A DNA stretch of 64,000 nucleotides, taken from Muribaculaceae bacterium. Lineage in GTDB: Bacteria > Bacteroidota > Bacteroidia > Bacteroidales > Muribaculaceae. The stretch covers positions 39,879 to 103,878 of the forward strand of contig JAFRRT010000017.1 in the NCBI GenBank assembly GCA_017427945.1. The letters run 5' to 3'. Positions 54,212 through 61,513 of the stretch are shown in pieces. Below the pieces are notes generated by a model. That model saw nothing but the letters and a program-made list of their open reading frames with translations. It had not been told where the DNA came from and made no database searches. Each line of letters opens with the position of its first letter. The first letter of the stretch is position 1. Both the position numbers and the translations under genes were made by a program.

Positions 54212-55219
54212 ATGAAACATTTATTGACAATATTAATGGCACTTGCCATCGTGTCGTGTACGAGCAAATGGCAGCCAGGCGACAAAATCAACAACGGGCG
54301 CGATTTCCTGTGCAGTGTGGGTATCTGCGATGACTCGCTGAACGTGGCCAACGACATTAACTTCAATGACGATGGTGCCAATTTGCCCCATCATATCCTT
54401 AGCATGGATACCTGTATTGCCTTAGGGCTTGACAAGGTGATGGGAGTGGACACAATCACCAGCGTCATTCGCGTATGGGGCGTGCGTTATAACCCCGACA
54501 ATGGCATTGCCCTGTTGCTGGGCGAGTCCTATTATGGTGACAGCCGCACATGCTGGTTGGCAACCTACGGGAAGAACGGCATGTTGGACTTCATGCGCTT
54601 GGGCGAATGTGGCGGCATGAATCTGTCTTACTGGGACGAGAACGATGAGCATACTCGCCTTGTGGGCATTGACTCAATGCGCATGGTGATGCCCGACAAG
54701 TTCGGAAAACCCATGCATGTGAGCCGTTGGATTTCCTATAATGAGCAACGTGACGGTGTGGATACCGATTCCACCCTGTGGTTCATCCACCACGAGTTGC
54801 CTGTCACCATTGGTAAGGATGGTAACTTCTCGGTGGGCAAGGTCGGTATCGTTTATAGTTCCGACACTACGCTGCTCAACAATTACTGGCGCTACAAACG
54901 ACAACTGGAGGTATTCTCCTGGACACCCCTGAGCGATGGCACATTTTATGACCGTTTCAACGCTCTCCTCGTCGAGGCTCAAGGCGATATTACTGATCCC
55001 ACCCAATTGCAGGGTGACTTCCACATGCTGGTTGCAGGACGTATGTTCAGCGACACCGAGAAGTTAATGCGGTGGTGCTGCGACCATCCTGATAGCCAAC
55101 TGACGCAAGGCATGTTGAAAGTCCTCAAGGAAGTCAATCCCGAGTGGATCCTAAACGATTTCAAGAAAATCAAGGACCCCGACCTGGTGACCCGCAGCAG
55201 ACAACTCATGGGGCTGTAA
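54212..55219 (+). CDS. Lipoprotein of unknown function (paralogue 3 of 3)
   Basis: A 335-residue lipoprotein (MKHLLTILMALAIVSC, Cys16). It has the family's HHILSMDT near residue 68, a long central strand-rich part (LVGIDSMRMVMPDKFGKPMHVSRW) and a C-terminal helical tail as in the 50673 protein (LTQGMLKVLKEVNPEWILNDFKK). Separated from its paralogues by ettA, which has its own promoter. Ends at a strong terminator. Confidence 0.72.
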   Translation: MKHLLTILMALAIVSCTSKWQPGDKINNGRDFLCSVGICDDSLNVANDINFNDDGANLPHHILSMDTCIALGLDKVMGVDTITSVIRVWGVRYNPDNGIALLLGESYYGDSRTCWLATYGKNGMLDFMRLGECGGMNLSYWDENDEHTRLVGIDSMRMVMPDKFGKPMHVSRWISYNEQRDGVDTDSTLWFIHHELPVTIGKDGNFSVGKVGIVYSSDTTLLNNYWRYKRQLEVFSWTPLSDGTFYDRFNALLVEAQGDITDPTQLQGDFHMLVAGRMFSDTEKLMRWCCDHPDSQLTQGMLKVLKEVNPEWILNDFKKIKDPDLVTRSRQLMGL

Positions 55220-55242
55220 AATCCTGTGACCGATACGTAACA

Positions 55243-55285
55243 AAGAAGGACAATACACTGATTGGTATTGTCCTTCTTTTCTTTT
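55243..55285. terminator. Strong bidirectional terminator
   Basis: A 14-bp perfect stem (AAGAAGGACAATAC with GTATTGTCCTTCTT) followed by TTCTTTT; it serves the third lipoprotein gene and the convergent YbjQ-like gene. Confidence 0.85.
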
Positions 55286-55301
55286 CCTTGCCTTAAAACC
55301 G

Positions 55302-55595
55302 TTAGAACAGGTTGTGGTCGGTGTTGGTGTAGTCGGGGACCTCAGGCAGTTCAGGTGCCGGATGGCTCTTAGGCCTAATGACCACAGCGTCGGCATACAT
55401 GACATGATAGCCATAGCCTGCCGTCTGCTGTATGTTGACAATCGCATTACACCCTAACTCCTCAGCCTCAACGACAAGCTTTTTCAGCTTGCCTTCGGCC
55501 GTCTTGAAGGATGAACTCTCCTGGATAATTCCCTTTGTCTCCACAATTTCATATCCCGGGATTTCCTTCAATGTCGAAATAAATCGTCTTTCCAT
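55302..55595 (-). CDS. YbjQ/UPF0145-like small protein
   Basis: A 97-residue cytoplasmic protein. Residues ~5-75 have the pattern of the YbjQ (heavy-metal-binding-like) family: IPGYEIVETKGIIQ, then a helix with KKLVVEAEELGCNAIVNI, then VMYADAVVI. The metal role of the family is uncertain. A Pro-rich tail (SHPAPELPEVPDY) follows. Minus strand, next to the sigma-factor set. Confidence 0.65.
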   Translation of the reverse strand: MERRFISTLKEIPGYEIVETKGIIQESSSFKTAEGKLKKLVVEAEELGCNAIVNIQQTAGYGYHVMYADAVVIRPKSHPAPELPEVPDYTNTDHNLF

Positions 55596-55634
55596 TATAT
55601 TCGGTTATTATCTGTTGTTCTTGTTGTTCGCAAG

Positions 55635-55952
55635 TTACACGTCAGCGGCGTGGATAAACGAGGCGACAGTCTGCCACAAGACGGTGATGGTCACTACGCC
55701 CATCATCACGTTGTAAAGGACATCACGCACAGTGATGACACCCCAGTCCTGGCCTCGCCACATCATCAGCCAGCAAATTACACATGCCACAAGGGCGATG
55801 GCATAGACCACTGTAGTCGCCCACGAGCCGTGCGTCCGCTTCTCGGGCAGCTTGTTCAGCACGCGGCGGGTGAACCAGGGGTTCTCTCCCGGGTCATGCG
55901 CGCCCTGCTTGAGCATCTGCGCCAGTTTTTTGTCTTCTTCGTTGGTATTCAT
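55635..55952 (-). CDS. Small two-helix membrane protein, candidate anti-sigma
   Basis: A 105-residue protein: a polar N-terminal ~42 residues (EEDKKLAQMLKQGAHDPGENPWFTRRVLNKLPEK), then two membrane helices. It starts 14 nt after the ECF sigma stop. The size, topology and position fit a membrane-bound partner or regulator of the sigma factor. No anti-sigma domain family is recognised, so this is inference. Confidence 0.6.
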   Translation of the reverse strand: MNTNEEDKKLAQMLKQGAHDPGENPWFTRRVLNKLPEKRTHGSWATTVVYAIALVACVICWLMMWRGQDWGVITVRDVLYNVMMGVVTITVLWQTVASFIHAADV

Positions 55953-55966
55953 ATCTTTCTAACGGT

Positions 55967-56497
55967 TTAATTGTCTATAAATTGTCTCATTTTGGCCTTT
56001 CCACGATGAATCAATGACTTGACCGAGCCTTCAGGCATATCCATGATTTTCGACACCTGCTTCAACGGCTGGTCCTCGATATAGAAGAGAGTGATGGCGA
56101 CACGCTCATTGTCATTCAGCCGTGTCAGCGCCTCCTGAACTGTCATCGATGCATCGATGGCATCACTGGCAGCGGTACTCACATCACCCAAGCGAGAAAT
56201 GTCCTCGACATGTTCCTCGCTGTGCTTGCGGGTTTGGCTGTAGAATTCGTTATAGGCGATGCGGTAAAGCCAGGTGCCGAATGACGACAGGCCCTTGAAT
56301 CCGCGAATGCCCACATAGGCCTTGATGAACGTTTCCTGTGCCAGGTCGTCGGTCAGCATCTCATCGCCCATGGTCAGGTTCAGCAGGAACCGTCGCACAC
56401 GCGGCTGATAGGCTTCGACCAACCTGCCGAATGCGTCCCGGTTGTCGGCCAGGGCGCATTGCGACAGCAGTCTTATTTCATCAAGTTTGGATAACAT
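55967..56497 (-). CDS. ECF-type RNA polymerase sigma-70 factor
   Basis: A 176-residue sigma factor with region 2 (DAFGRLVEAYQPRVRRFLL, DDLAQETFIKAYVGI, FGTWLYRIAYNEFY) and region 4 (TRLNDNERVAITLFYIEDQPLKQVSKIMDMPEGSVKSLIHRGK). It directs RNA polymerase to a stress or envelope regulon. It lies between the two-helix membrane gene downstream and a larger membrane-protein gene upstream, all on the minus strand. Confidence 0.92.
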   Translation of the reverse strand: MLSKLDEIRLLSQCALADNRDAFGRLVEAYQPRVRRFLLNLTMGDEMLTDDLAQETFIKAYVGIRGFKGLSSFGTWLYRIAYNEFYSQTRKHSEEHVEDISRLGDVSTAASDAIDASMTVQEALTRLNDNERVAITLFYIEDQPLKQVSKIMDMPEGSVKSLIHRGKAKMRQFIDN

Positions 56498-56556
56498 TTC
56501 CTTTTTTGCGCCATTGGCGCGTTAGTTAGATGAACGGTGTAAAGTGGTTGAGAGGA

Positions 56557-57432
56557 TTAATAGGGCTGATAGGGATTGTTGTCATCCTCCTTGTAGTCGT
56601 CATCAAGGGGCGGCGGCACGGGGATGCCTTCGCGCATGGACTGACGGGGCTGCGTTTGCTGTGCATGCTTCATTGCTTCCTGCAGCGACTGCTGCTCCTT
56701 GTAGAGGATAAAACCTTTGATCAAGCCCACGCACATCAGCGCCACACCAACCACCGTGAACGGATCATTACCGCCAGCGACAAAGATTCCGAATAATAAG
56801 AGGAACAGTCCCCACCCGAACACTCTGATACCAGGCATCAAAGCACGCCAGTTAAACACATTGCTCACCACGATGGGATTGTCGGGAGTTTGGCCCTGGA
56901 TGGGCGTTCCCACGGGCACCTGTCCGGGTTGCTGCGGAGCGGCGGCCCTGACAACAGGCTGCTGAACATAGATGGCGCTACGCTTGGCGTCGTTAAACGA
57001 GAGGTCATTGAGCGGATAATTGTTCTCGATGGCACGCTCCATGACACGGTATTTGTTGCGGCGGTTCAGATAACGGAACAGCAGTACAAGCAATACCAGA
57101 GCCAACAGGCCTGCGATTGAAGCGTAGCCCATCTTCTTGACCACTTCGGCCCACTGGGCGCTCATTTGCAGCATGTCTTCAGCCGTCAGGTCGTTTTCAC
57201 CACCAATGCCTATACTGCCCATGCTACCCGTCGTGAGAGTGTCGTCGAGGGCCTCGTTGATTTTCTCGCGCACCTTTTCCATTTCCTCGGCAGTGGATGC
57301 CATCACCGAGTCACTCTTGAATTGCACTGCCTGCTTAACCGGATTTACCGGCTTTACCGGAGCGGCCTGTACCTCTTGAACCGCCATTGCGGCCATCAGT
57401 ACCATCACAAGTGCTAAAATCGTCTTTTTCAT
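56557..57432 (-). CDS. Membrane protein of the sigma-factor operon
   Basis: A 291-residue protein with signal peptide (1-23), a periplasmic helical part (~25-105, EEMEKVREKINEALDD), one membrane helix (~106-124), a basic cytoplasmic stretch (RNKYRVMERAIENNYPL, GQVPVGTP), then two more membrane helices and a Gln/Pro-rich tail (PPPLDDDY). It resembles DUF6249-type proteins next to ECF sigma genes, but I am not certain. It starts the minus-strand set; the sigma gene follows 60 nt after. It could be a sensor or partner for the sigma factor. Confidence 0.65.
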   Translation of the reverse strand: MKKTILALVMVLMAAMAVQEVQAAPVKPVNPVKQAVQFKSDSVMASTAEEMEKVREKINEALDDTLTTGSMGSIGIGGENDLTAEDMLQMSAQWAEVVKKMGYASIAGLLALVLLVLLFRYLNRRNKYRVMERAIENNYPLNDLSFNDAKRSAIYVQQPVVRAAAPQQPGQVPVGTPIQGQTPDNPIVVSNVFNWRALMPGIRVFGWGLFLLLFGIFVAGGNDPFTVVGVALMCVGLIKGFILYKEQQSLQEAMKHAQQTQPRQSMREGIPVPPPLDDDYKEDDNNPYQPY

Positions 57433-57617
57433 TTTCTTATTGTTTTAGTTGTTTGTAATTGCTTTTGTTAACGGCTTAGAGCTTATCGCTAGAAGCCCGT
57501 TTTCATGCATTAGATGCACCAACACATCAAAAAAGTTGCACAAAGTTGAAAAAAAATTGTGGCAATGAATGAAATTCACCTCAAAAAGCTATGCCTTTCA
57601 AAGCATTTCGAGTGGAT
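57433..57617. other. Gap left of the transposon-like element
   Basis: No gene. It holds the upstream region of the 56557-57432 gene, where on the minus strand CAACTTTG near 57536-57543 is one base off a -7 box, and small A/T-rich palindromes. Nothing else is supported. Confidence 0.4.
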
Positions 57618-57736
57618 TGCATCGAAGATGCATGACGGGTCGAAGGCCCGGCTTTATTGAGAAATACCATGCAAGTGGGTTGAAAACCCACGCAGCTTGG
57701 TGCAAAACCAGCTACATTGCATGTGCCTCGAAGAGG
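57618..57736 (+). repeat. Left hairpin arm (H0-H3) of the tnpA element
   Basis: Four hairpins read on the plus strand: H0 57618-57632, H1 57636-57650, H2 57675-57691, H3 57726-57736. All four have the loop GAA. Stems are 6, 6 (one wobble), 7 and 4 bp. Spacers of 3, 24 and 34 nt separate them. Conserved spacer words are GAGAAA, ACCATGCAA, GCAGCTTGGTG and ATGTG. ACCA before H2 can pair with TGGT after it, forming an outer stem. The arm ends 4 nt before the tnpA stop codon. Confidence 0.85.
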
Positions 57737-57740
57737 AACT

Positions 57741-58184
57741 TCAAGTCAATCTATTATCATTCCACTCTATTCCCGACATCTCAACCATAGCCTTATACTC
57801 GTCCTCGAATGTTTTCGCCTTATGGTGTTCACGCTGATTGATGATATAAGCGGTGATTACGTCTCTATCACGGCAACTGCATGAGAATGCGCCATATTCC
57901 TTACCCCAGCCACTGAATTGAGGGAAATAAGCTTGTTGCTTGGCCCACTTACTGCTACCTTGCTTAATATCACGCACAAGGTCACTTAATGCGACAGTAG
58001 GCGCTAACTCAATGAGCATATGAACGTGGTTGCCAATACCATTAATGCGATACAGTTTGCAACCTCGGCTCTTGACAATCGACCAAATGTAACGATACAT
58101 ATGTTCGCTCGTCTCGTTAGGAATGGTCATTTGACGACGGTAAGTGTTGATAACAACATGATACATTGAACTGACAGCACTCAT
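57741..58184 (-). CDS. tnpA: IS200/IS605-type Y1 transposase (TnpA)
   Basis: A 147-residue HUH nuclease. Metal-binding HVH at H53-V-H55, the SSKW helix (~77-80), a WGKEYGAFS segment (93-101; WQEGYGAFS in many relatives) and the catalytic Y113 with Q117 in the AYIINQREHH helix. All active residues look intact. Such enzymes act on single-stranded DNA hairpins, cutting with a 5'-phosphotyrosine link. It has a clear promoter (58219-58250) and no TnpB. The stop codon lies within the conserved arm sequence (AACTTCA). It may be an immobile domesticated enzyme that acts on the arm hairpins or on dispersed copies. Met7 is an alternative start. Confidence 0.92.
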   Translation of the reverse strand: MSAVSSMYHVVINTYRRQMTIPNETSEHMYRYIWSIVKSRGCKLYRINGIGNHVHMLIELAPTVALSDLVRDIKQGSSKWAKQQAYFPQFSGWGKEYGAFSCSCRDRDVITAYIINQREHHKAKTFEDEYKAMVEMSGIEWNDNRLT

Positions 58185-58218
58185 TTTTTAAATAAACCTA
58201 ATGTTTTATATTGAATTG

Positions 58219-58250
58219 CAAAGATAACGCAAAATACTCTAAACCACAAA
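58219..58250 (-). promoter_or_regulatory. Consensus promoter of tnpA
   Basis: Minus strand: TTTG at 58250-58247, 20-nt spacer, TATCTTTG at 58226-58219. Both elements match. It lies between the right arm and the gene, so transcription starts inside the element and leaves the right arm out of the mRNA, while the left arm would be in its 3' end. Confidence 0.8.
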
Positions 58251-58269
58251 TGTCTTGCGAGGTGAAGTT

Positions 58270-58389
58270 CGTCTTCGACGCACATTCCTTGTTTGAGTTC
58301 TTTACACCAAGCTGCGTCCATCTTCGATGGACTTGCATGGTGTTTCTCATTGAAATCGGGTCATCGACCCGATTGGTCACTTCGTGACC
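58270..58389 (-). repeat. Right hairpin arm (H3'-H0') of the tnpA element
   Basis: Read on the minus strand, the order outward-in is H0' 58389-58375, H1' 58374-58354, H2' 58332-58316, H3' 58280-58270. Loops are GAA, GAT, GAA, GAA. Stems are 6, 9, 7 and 4 bp. The H1'-H2' spacer is 24 nt when H1' is counted as its six inner pairs, as on the left, with 19 of 24 positions identical; H2'-H3' is 35 nt. The stems of H0', H2' and H3' differ from the left arm yet pair perfectly. Confidence 0.85.
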
Positions 58390-58421
58390 TTATCAGCAAT
58401 TCGAGATAACGACGACACCTC

Positions 58422-58458
58422 TTGCCGAGAAAGCGGCGAAGTTGCTCCGTCTCGGCAA
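58422..58458. repeat. Nested hairpin next to the right arm
   Basis: Outer stem TTGCCGAGA (58422-58430) with TCTCGGCAA (58450-58458). Inside, GCGGC (58433-58437) can pair with GTTGC (58441-58445) around a GAA loop (58438-58440). The A-run after the stem does not make a terminator in the plus direction. The outer stem core is shared with the hairpin at 16148-16188. Confidence 0.6.
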
Positions 58459-58474
58459 AAAAAGATTGTTTTTC

Positions 58475-58505
58475 TTTGTTTTGCTCTCGACTTTTCGTAA
58501 CTTTG
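58475..58505 (+). promoter_or_regulatory. Consensus promoter of the GH10-like gene
   Basis: TTTG at 58475-58478, 19-nt spacer, TAACTTTG at 58498-58505. The leader is about 40 nt to the ATG at 58552. Confidence 0.8.
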
Positions 58506-58551
58506 TCGCAATCAACTAAAAAACAATCCAAAACTACTAAAAAACAATAAA

Positions 58552-61221
58552 ATGATGATGAAACGATTTTTGTTGCTGCTCATCGCCATTGCTGTGACAG
58601 CAGGCATCAATGCCAATGCCGACGAGGCACAGAAGCGTGAGATGCGTGCCGCGTGGATTGCCACCGTCTATCGCATCGACTGGCCCACGACAACCAACAA
58701 CGTCACCGCTCAAAAGAACGAGCTTAACGCATATCTGGACAATTTCAAGGCCCAGAACTTCAATGCGGTGTTCCTGCAGGTACGCACGATGTGCGATGCC
58801 TTTTATCAGTCCAGTTACGAACCCTGGTCCAGCTATCTGACCGGTACGCGCGGCAAGAATCCGGGCTATGACCCGCTGGCCTATGCTGTAGAGCAGTGCC
58901 ATTCCCGCGGCATCCAGTGTCACGCCTGGGTCAACCCTTACCGCTGGAGTACCGGCACCAACTGGAACACCCCGCAAGACCAGGAACTGAAGAACTCAGG
59001 CATGCTCCTGTCCTACAACAACGGCAGCACGACCTACACCATCCTCAATCCCGGTCTTCCCGCCACGCGCGAGCGCATCGTCAATGTCATCCGCGAAATC
59101 ATCACCAACTATGACGTGGACGGTGTTGTGTTTGACGACTACTTTTATCCCAACGGCATACCCACCAACAGCAGCGCCGAGGACTACAACCTGTGGAACA
59201 ATTCTGGCGTCGACATGACCTTCGCCGACTGGCGTCGCAACAACGTCAACATGATGGTCAGGGATGTCTATAATATGATACAGGAGACCAAGCCCGAGGT
59301 GCGCTTCGGTATCAGTCCTGCCGGTGTAGCTGGAACCGCCGCCACATCGGCGGCACAGCATGGTGTCACCCCCTGCCCCAAGGGCAGCGACTGGCAATAT
59401 AACGGCATCTTCAGCGATCCGTTGGCATGGCTGGAACAAGGCACCATCGACTACATCTCGCCCCAGCTTTACTGGAAGACCAACCATTCGACGAACCCCT
59501 TTGGTCCGTTGACCGACTGGTGGAGCTATATCGCCAAACACTACGGACGCCACCACTTCGCCAGCCACAGCATCACGTTCCTTGCCGAGGGCAGCAACAC
59601 AACCAGCGGCTGGGCCGAAGTCGTCAAGCAAATCAACTATTCCCGCCAATATACCGAGAACAATGCTCCAGGCGCTGTACTCTATAGTGCCAAGAACATC
59701 AATGGCAACAATGGCGGCGTCAGTGGTCTGGGCAATTACCTGCTCTCTAACGAATTCCAGCATCCGGCCATGATTCCTGCCGTGACATGGAAGACCGCAC
59801 CAGGTTACAATGCCCCAGCCAACCTTGCCCAGGAAGGCACCAGCCTCACTTGGAGGGAGCAGGAAGGTACTCTGGTCAAGTATTCGGTCTATGCCGTGCC
59901 TGCCGACTTGAGCATTGAAGCAGCCAAGAGCACTGCCTTTGACGGAATCAAGAGCGACTACTTGCTTGGCATTACCTATAAAAATGAATACATAATCCCC
60001 ACCGCCTATCAGAGCGGCTACTGGTATGCCGTCTGTGTCATCGACGGTTACGGAAACGAAAGCCAGCCTGCCTATCTGGGCATTAATGAAGACCCCGAGG
60101 ATCCAAACCAGCCCACCCCTGTTACCTATAACATCGAGAAGGTGTGGGAAATCAGCAATGTCAGTTTCCTCAACACTGCCGATGCACGTCAAGGCTTCGG
60201 CATGAACGGCAAGTTCTACATCAATGACAAGGGCACAAGCACCATCCTTGTGGTGGACCAGAACGGATTGACGGGTGAGACCTTTGAGGGTGGCCAGAAT
60301 TCGGCCTTCTCTCGCGACCAAGCCGGTAACCTCGTTGTCAGCGACGCCAAGTTCCCTGATCCCTGGAATAGCAGTTCCCCTGTCATTAAGGTCATCAATC
60401 CTTCGACGGGCCAAGTAAAGACATATATCCTGCCGGCCGGGGTGACCGACTTCGGGCGCAGCGACAACATGGGCTTCCCCAAAGGCAACCTGATGGAAGA
60501 CGGCGAACTCTACCTCGTGGGCGCCAACAGCAGCACCTCGGTCAGCCGCATCGGCTTCAGCGATGGTGAACTCGACACCGATGCCACTTATCTGGCCTCC
60601 TGCGACGGCGTGGGTCCCAACAGCGGAACGGTGCTCAACTATTACACCGACCTGAATGGCAATGACGCCATTCTTTATGTCAATCGTTCCAGTACGCCCA
60701 AGAAACTCGCCTTCGCTGGAGACAACTTTATCGCAACCGAGATCAGCCTGCCCAACAAGGGTAACAGCAACGGCGCCTTCCCCTTCATTTGGGACCGTAA
60801 AGAACTGGTGGTATATCCCACGATGAGCAACTACCTCGACGGTTTTGCCGTGGCCGAAGTCAATGCCACTGAACCCCTCGCCTACGTTGAGCAGACCGCT
60901 ACGGCCAACGCCAACACCTACCAGGCCAACTGGCTCAATGCCGAGGTCGTTGGACCGCGCGAGGTTATCATCTACCAGTACTATCCCGGCGGACACATCA
61001 CCATGTGGAGGCTTACCAAGCAGGGCGGCTTGCTGCGCGGCGATGCCAATGAAGACGGCAACGTCACCATCGCCGATGTCACTTCACTCATCGACTATCT
61101 GCTAAGCGGCAACACCGACCTCATCAACACCGACAACGCCGACTGCAACCTCGACGAGAACCTCTCCATCGCCGACGTCACCGCGCTCATCGACTACCTG
61201 CTCAGCCACAGCTGGAATTAA
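58552..61221 (+). CDS. GH10-like (DUF187/GHL10) secreted protein with dockerin pair
   Basis: An 889-residue secreted protein. Signal peptide (1-24). Residues ~30-400 are a family 10-like glycosyl hydrolase TIM barrel (EMRAAWIATVYRIDWP, FNAVFLQVRTMCDAFYQS, VDGVVFDDYFYP, RFGISPAGVAG, IDYISPQLYWK). Fibronectin-like and beta-propeller-like regions follow (~425-825), then two dockerin repeats (~840-889). The family includes enzymes acting on cell-wall or capsule glycans, with uncertain substrates. The third codon (MKRFLLLL) is an alternative start. Confidence 0.85.
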   Translation: MMMKRFLLLLIAIAVTAGINANADEAQKREMRAAWIATVYRIDWPTTTNNVTAQKNELNAYLDNFKAQNFNAVFLQVRTMCDAFYQSSYEPWSSYLTGTRGKNPGYDPLAYAVEQCHSRGIQCHAWVNPYRWSTGTNWNTPQDQELKNSGMLLSYNNGSTTYTILNPGLPATRERIVNVIREIITNYDVDGVVFDDYFYPNGIPTNSSAEDYNLWNNSGVDMTFADWRRNNVNMMVRDVYNMIQETKPEVRFGISPAGVAGTAATSAAQHGVTPCPKGSDWQYNGIFSDPLAWLEQGTIDYISPQLYWKTNHSTNPFGPLTDWWSYIAKHYGRHHFASHSITFLAEGSNTTSGWAEVVKQINYSRQYTENNAPGAVLYSAKNINGNNGGVSGLGNYLLSNEFQHPAMIPAVTWKTAPGYNAPANLAQEGTSLTWREQEGTLVKYSVYAVPADLSIEAAKSTAFDGIKSDYLLGITYKNEYIIPTAYQSGYWYAVCVIDGYGNESQPAYLGINEDPEDPNQPTPVTYNIEKVWEISNVSFLNTADARQGFGMNGKFYINDKGTSTILVVDQNGLTGETFEGGQNSAFSRDQAGNLVVSDAKFPDPWNSSSPVIKVINPSTGQVKTYILPAGVTDFGRSDNMGFPKGNLMEDGELYLVGANSSTSVSRIGFSDGELDTDATYLASCDGVGPNSGTVLNYYTDLNGNDAILYVNRSSTPKKLAFAGDNFIATEISLPNKGNSNGAFPFIWDRKELVVYPTMSNYLDGFAVAEVNATEPLAYVEQTATANANTYQANWLNAEVVGPREVIIYQYYPGGHITMWRLTKQGGLLRGDANEDGNVTIADVTSLIDYLLSGNTDLINTDNADCNLDENLSIADVTALIDYLLSHSWN

Positions 61222-61270
61222 TGCTCGCTGTGCTCGCAGTTTAAAGTTTAAAGGATAGAGTTTAAAGAGG

Positions 61271-61303
61271 CATCCGCGCTCGTTGCAGTGCGGATGTTTT
61301 TTT
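61271..61303 (+). terminator. Intrinsic terminator of the GH10-like gene
   Basis: CATCCGC (61271-61277) pairs with GCGGATG (61290-61296), followed by seven T. Confidence 0.85.
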
Positions 61304-61475
61304 ACCGTGCTGGCGCACGGGAAATTAAACGAAAATAATTTAAAAAATCAATTTGTTGAATTTCCGCAAGCAGAGCGAGCGTGATAATCATTCTTAGCCG
61401 CTAAGCGTGGGGCTGGTGCATCAGCCTCAAATGCCAAAAAATCTTCGATTATTCCCCTTTTTTCCGAAAATTTCT

Positions 61476-61483
61476 TATATTTG
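61476..61483 (+). promoter_or_regulatory. -7 box of the BspA-type gene
   Basis: TATATTTG, 30 nt before the ATG at 61514. No TTTG at -33. Confidence 0.5.
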
Positions 61484-61513
61484 CACAAAATATTAACTTT
61501 AAAACTAAAGAAT

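Larger units (their letters stand above)
57618..58389. mobile_element. REP/RAYT-like element: Y1 transposase between inverted hairpin arms
   Basis: The element is a single tnpA gene (57741-58184) with its promoter, bounded by two inverted four-hairpin arms (57618-57736 and 58270-58389). Hairpins at matching positions share the GAA-type loop and flanking spacers but have different stem sequences that remain paired. No TnpB gene, target duplication or second gene is present. REP elements flanking a RAYT gene in inverted pairs are the closest known plan; here each arm is larger and more complex. Confidence 0.8.

Noticed and set aside
57618-58389. CRISPR array or retron reading of the repeated hairpins
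   Set aside because: Repeats are inverted arms of four different hairpins, not direct repeats with spacers; there is no cas gene or reverse transcriptase.
57618-58389. Ordinary IS200/IS605 ends
   Set aside because: Those ends are subterminal hairpins that are not inverted repeats of each other, with one hairpin per end; here both arms are inverted and have four hairpins each.
58996-60996. Open antisense frame of 666 codons inside the GH10-like gene
   Set aside because: It mirrors the codon pattern of the plus-strand gene, has no start context or family signature, and the plus strand has a signal peptide, domains and a promoter.
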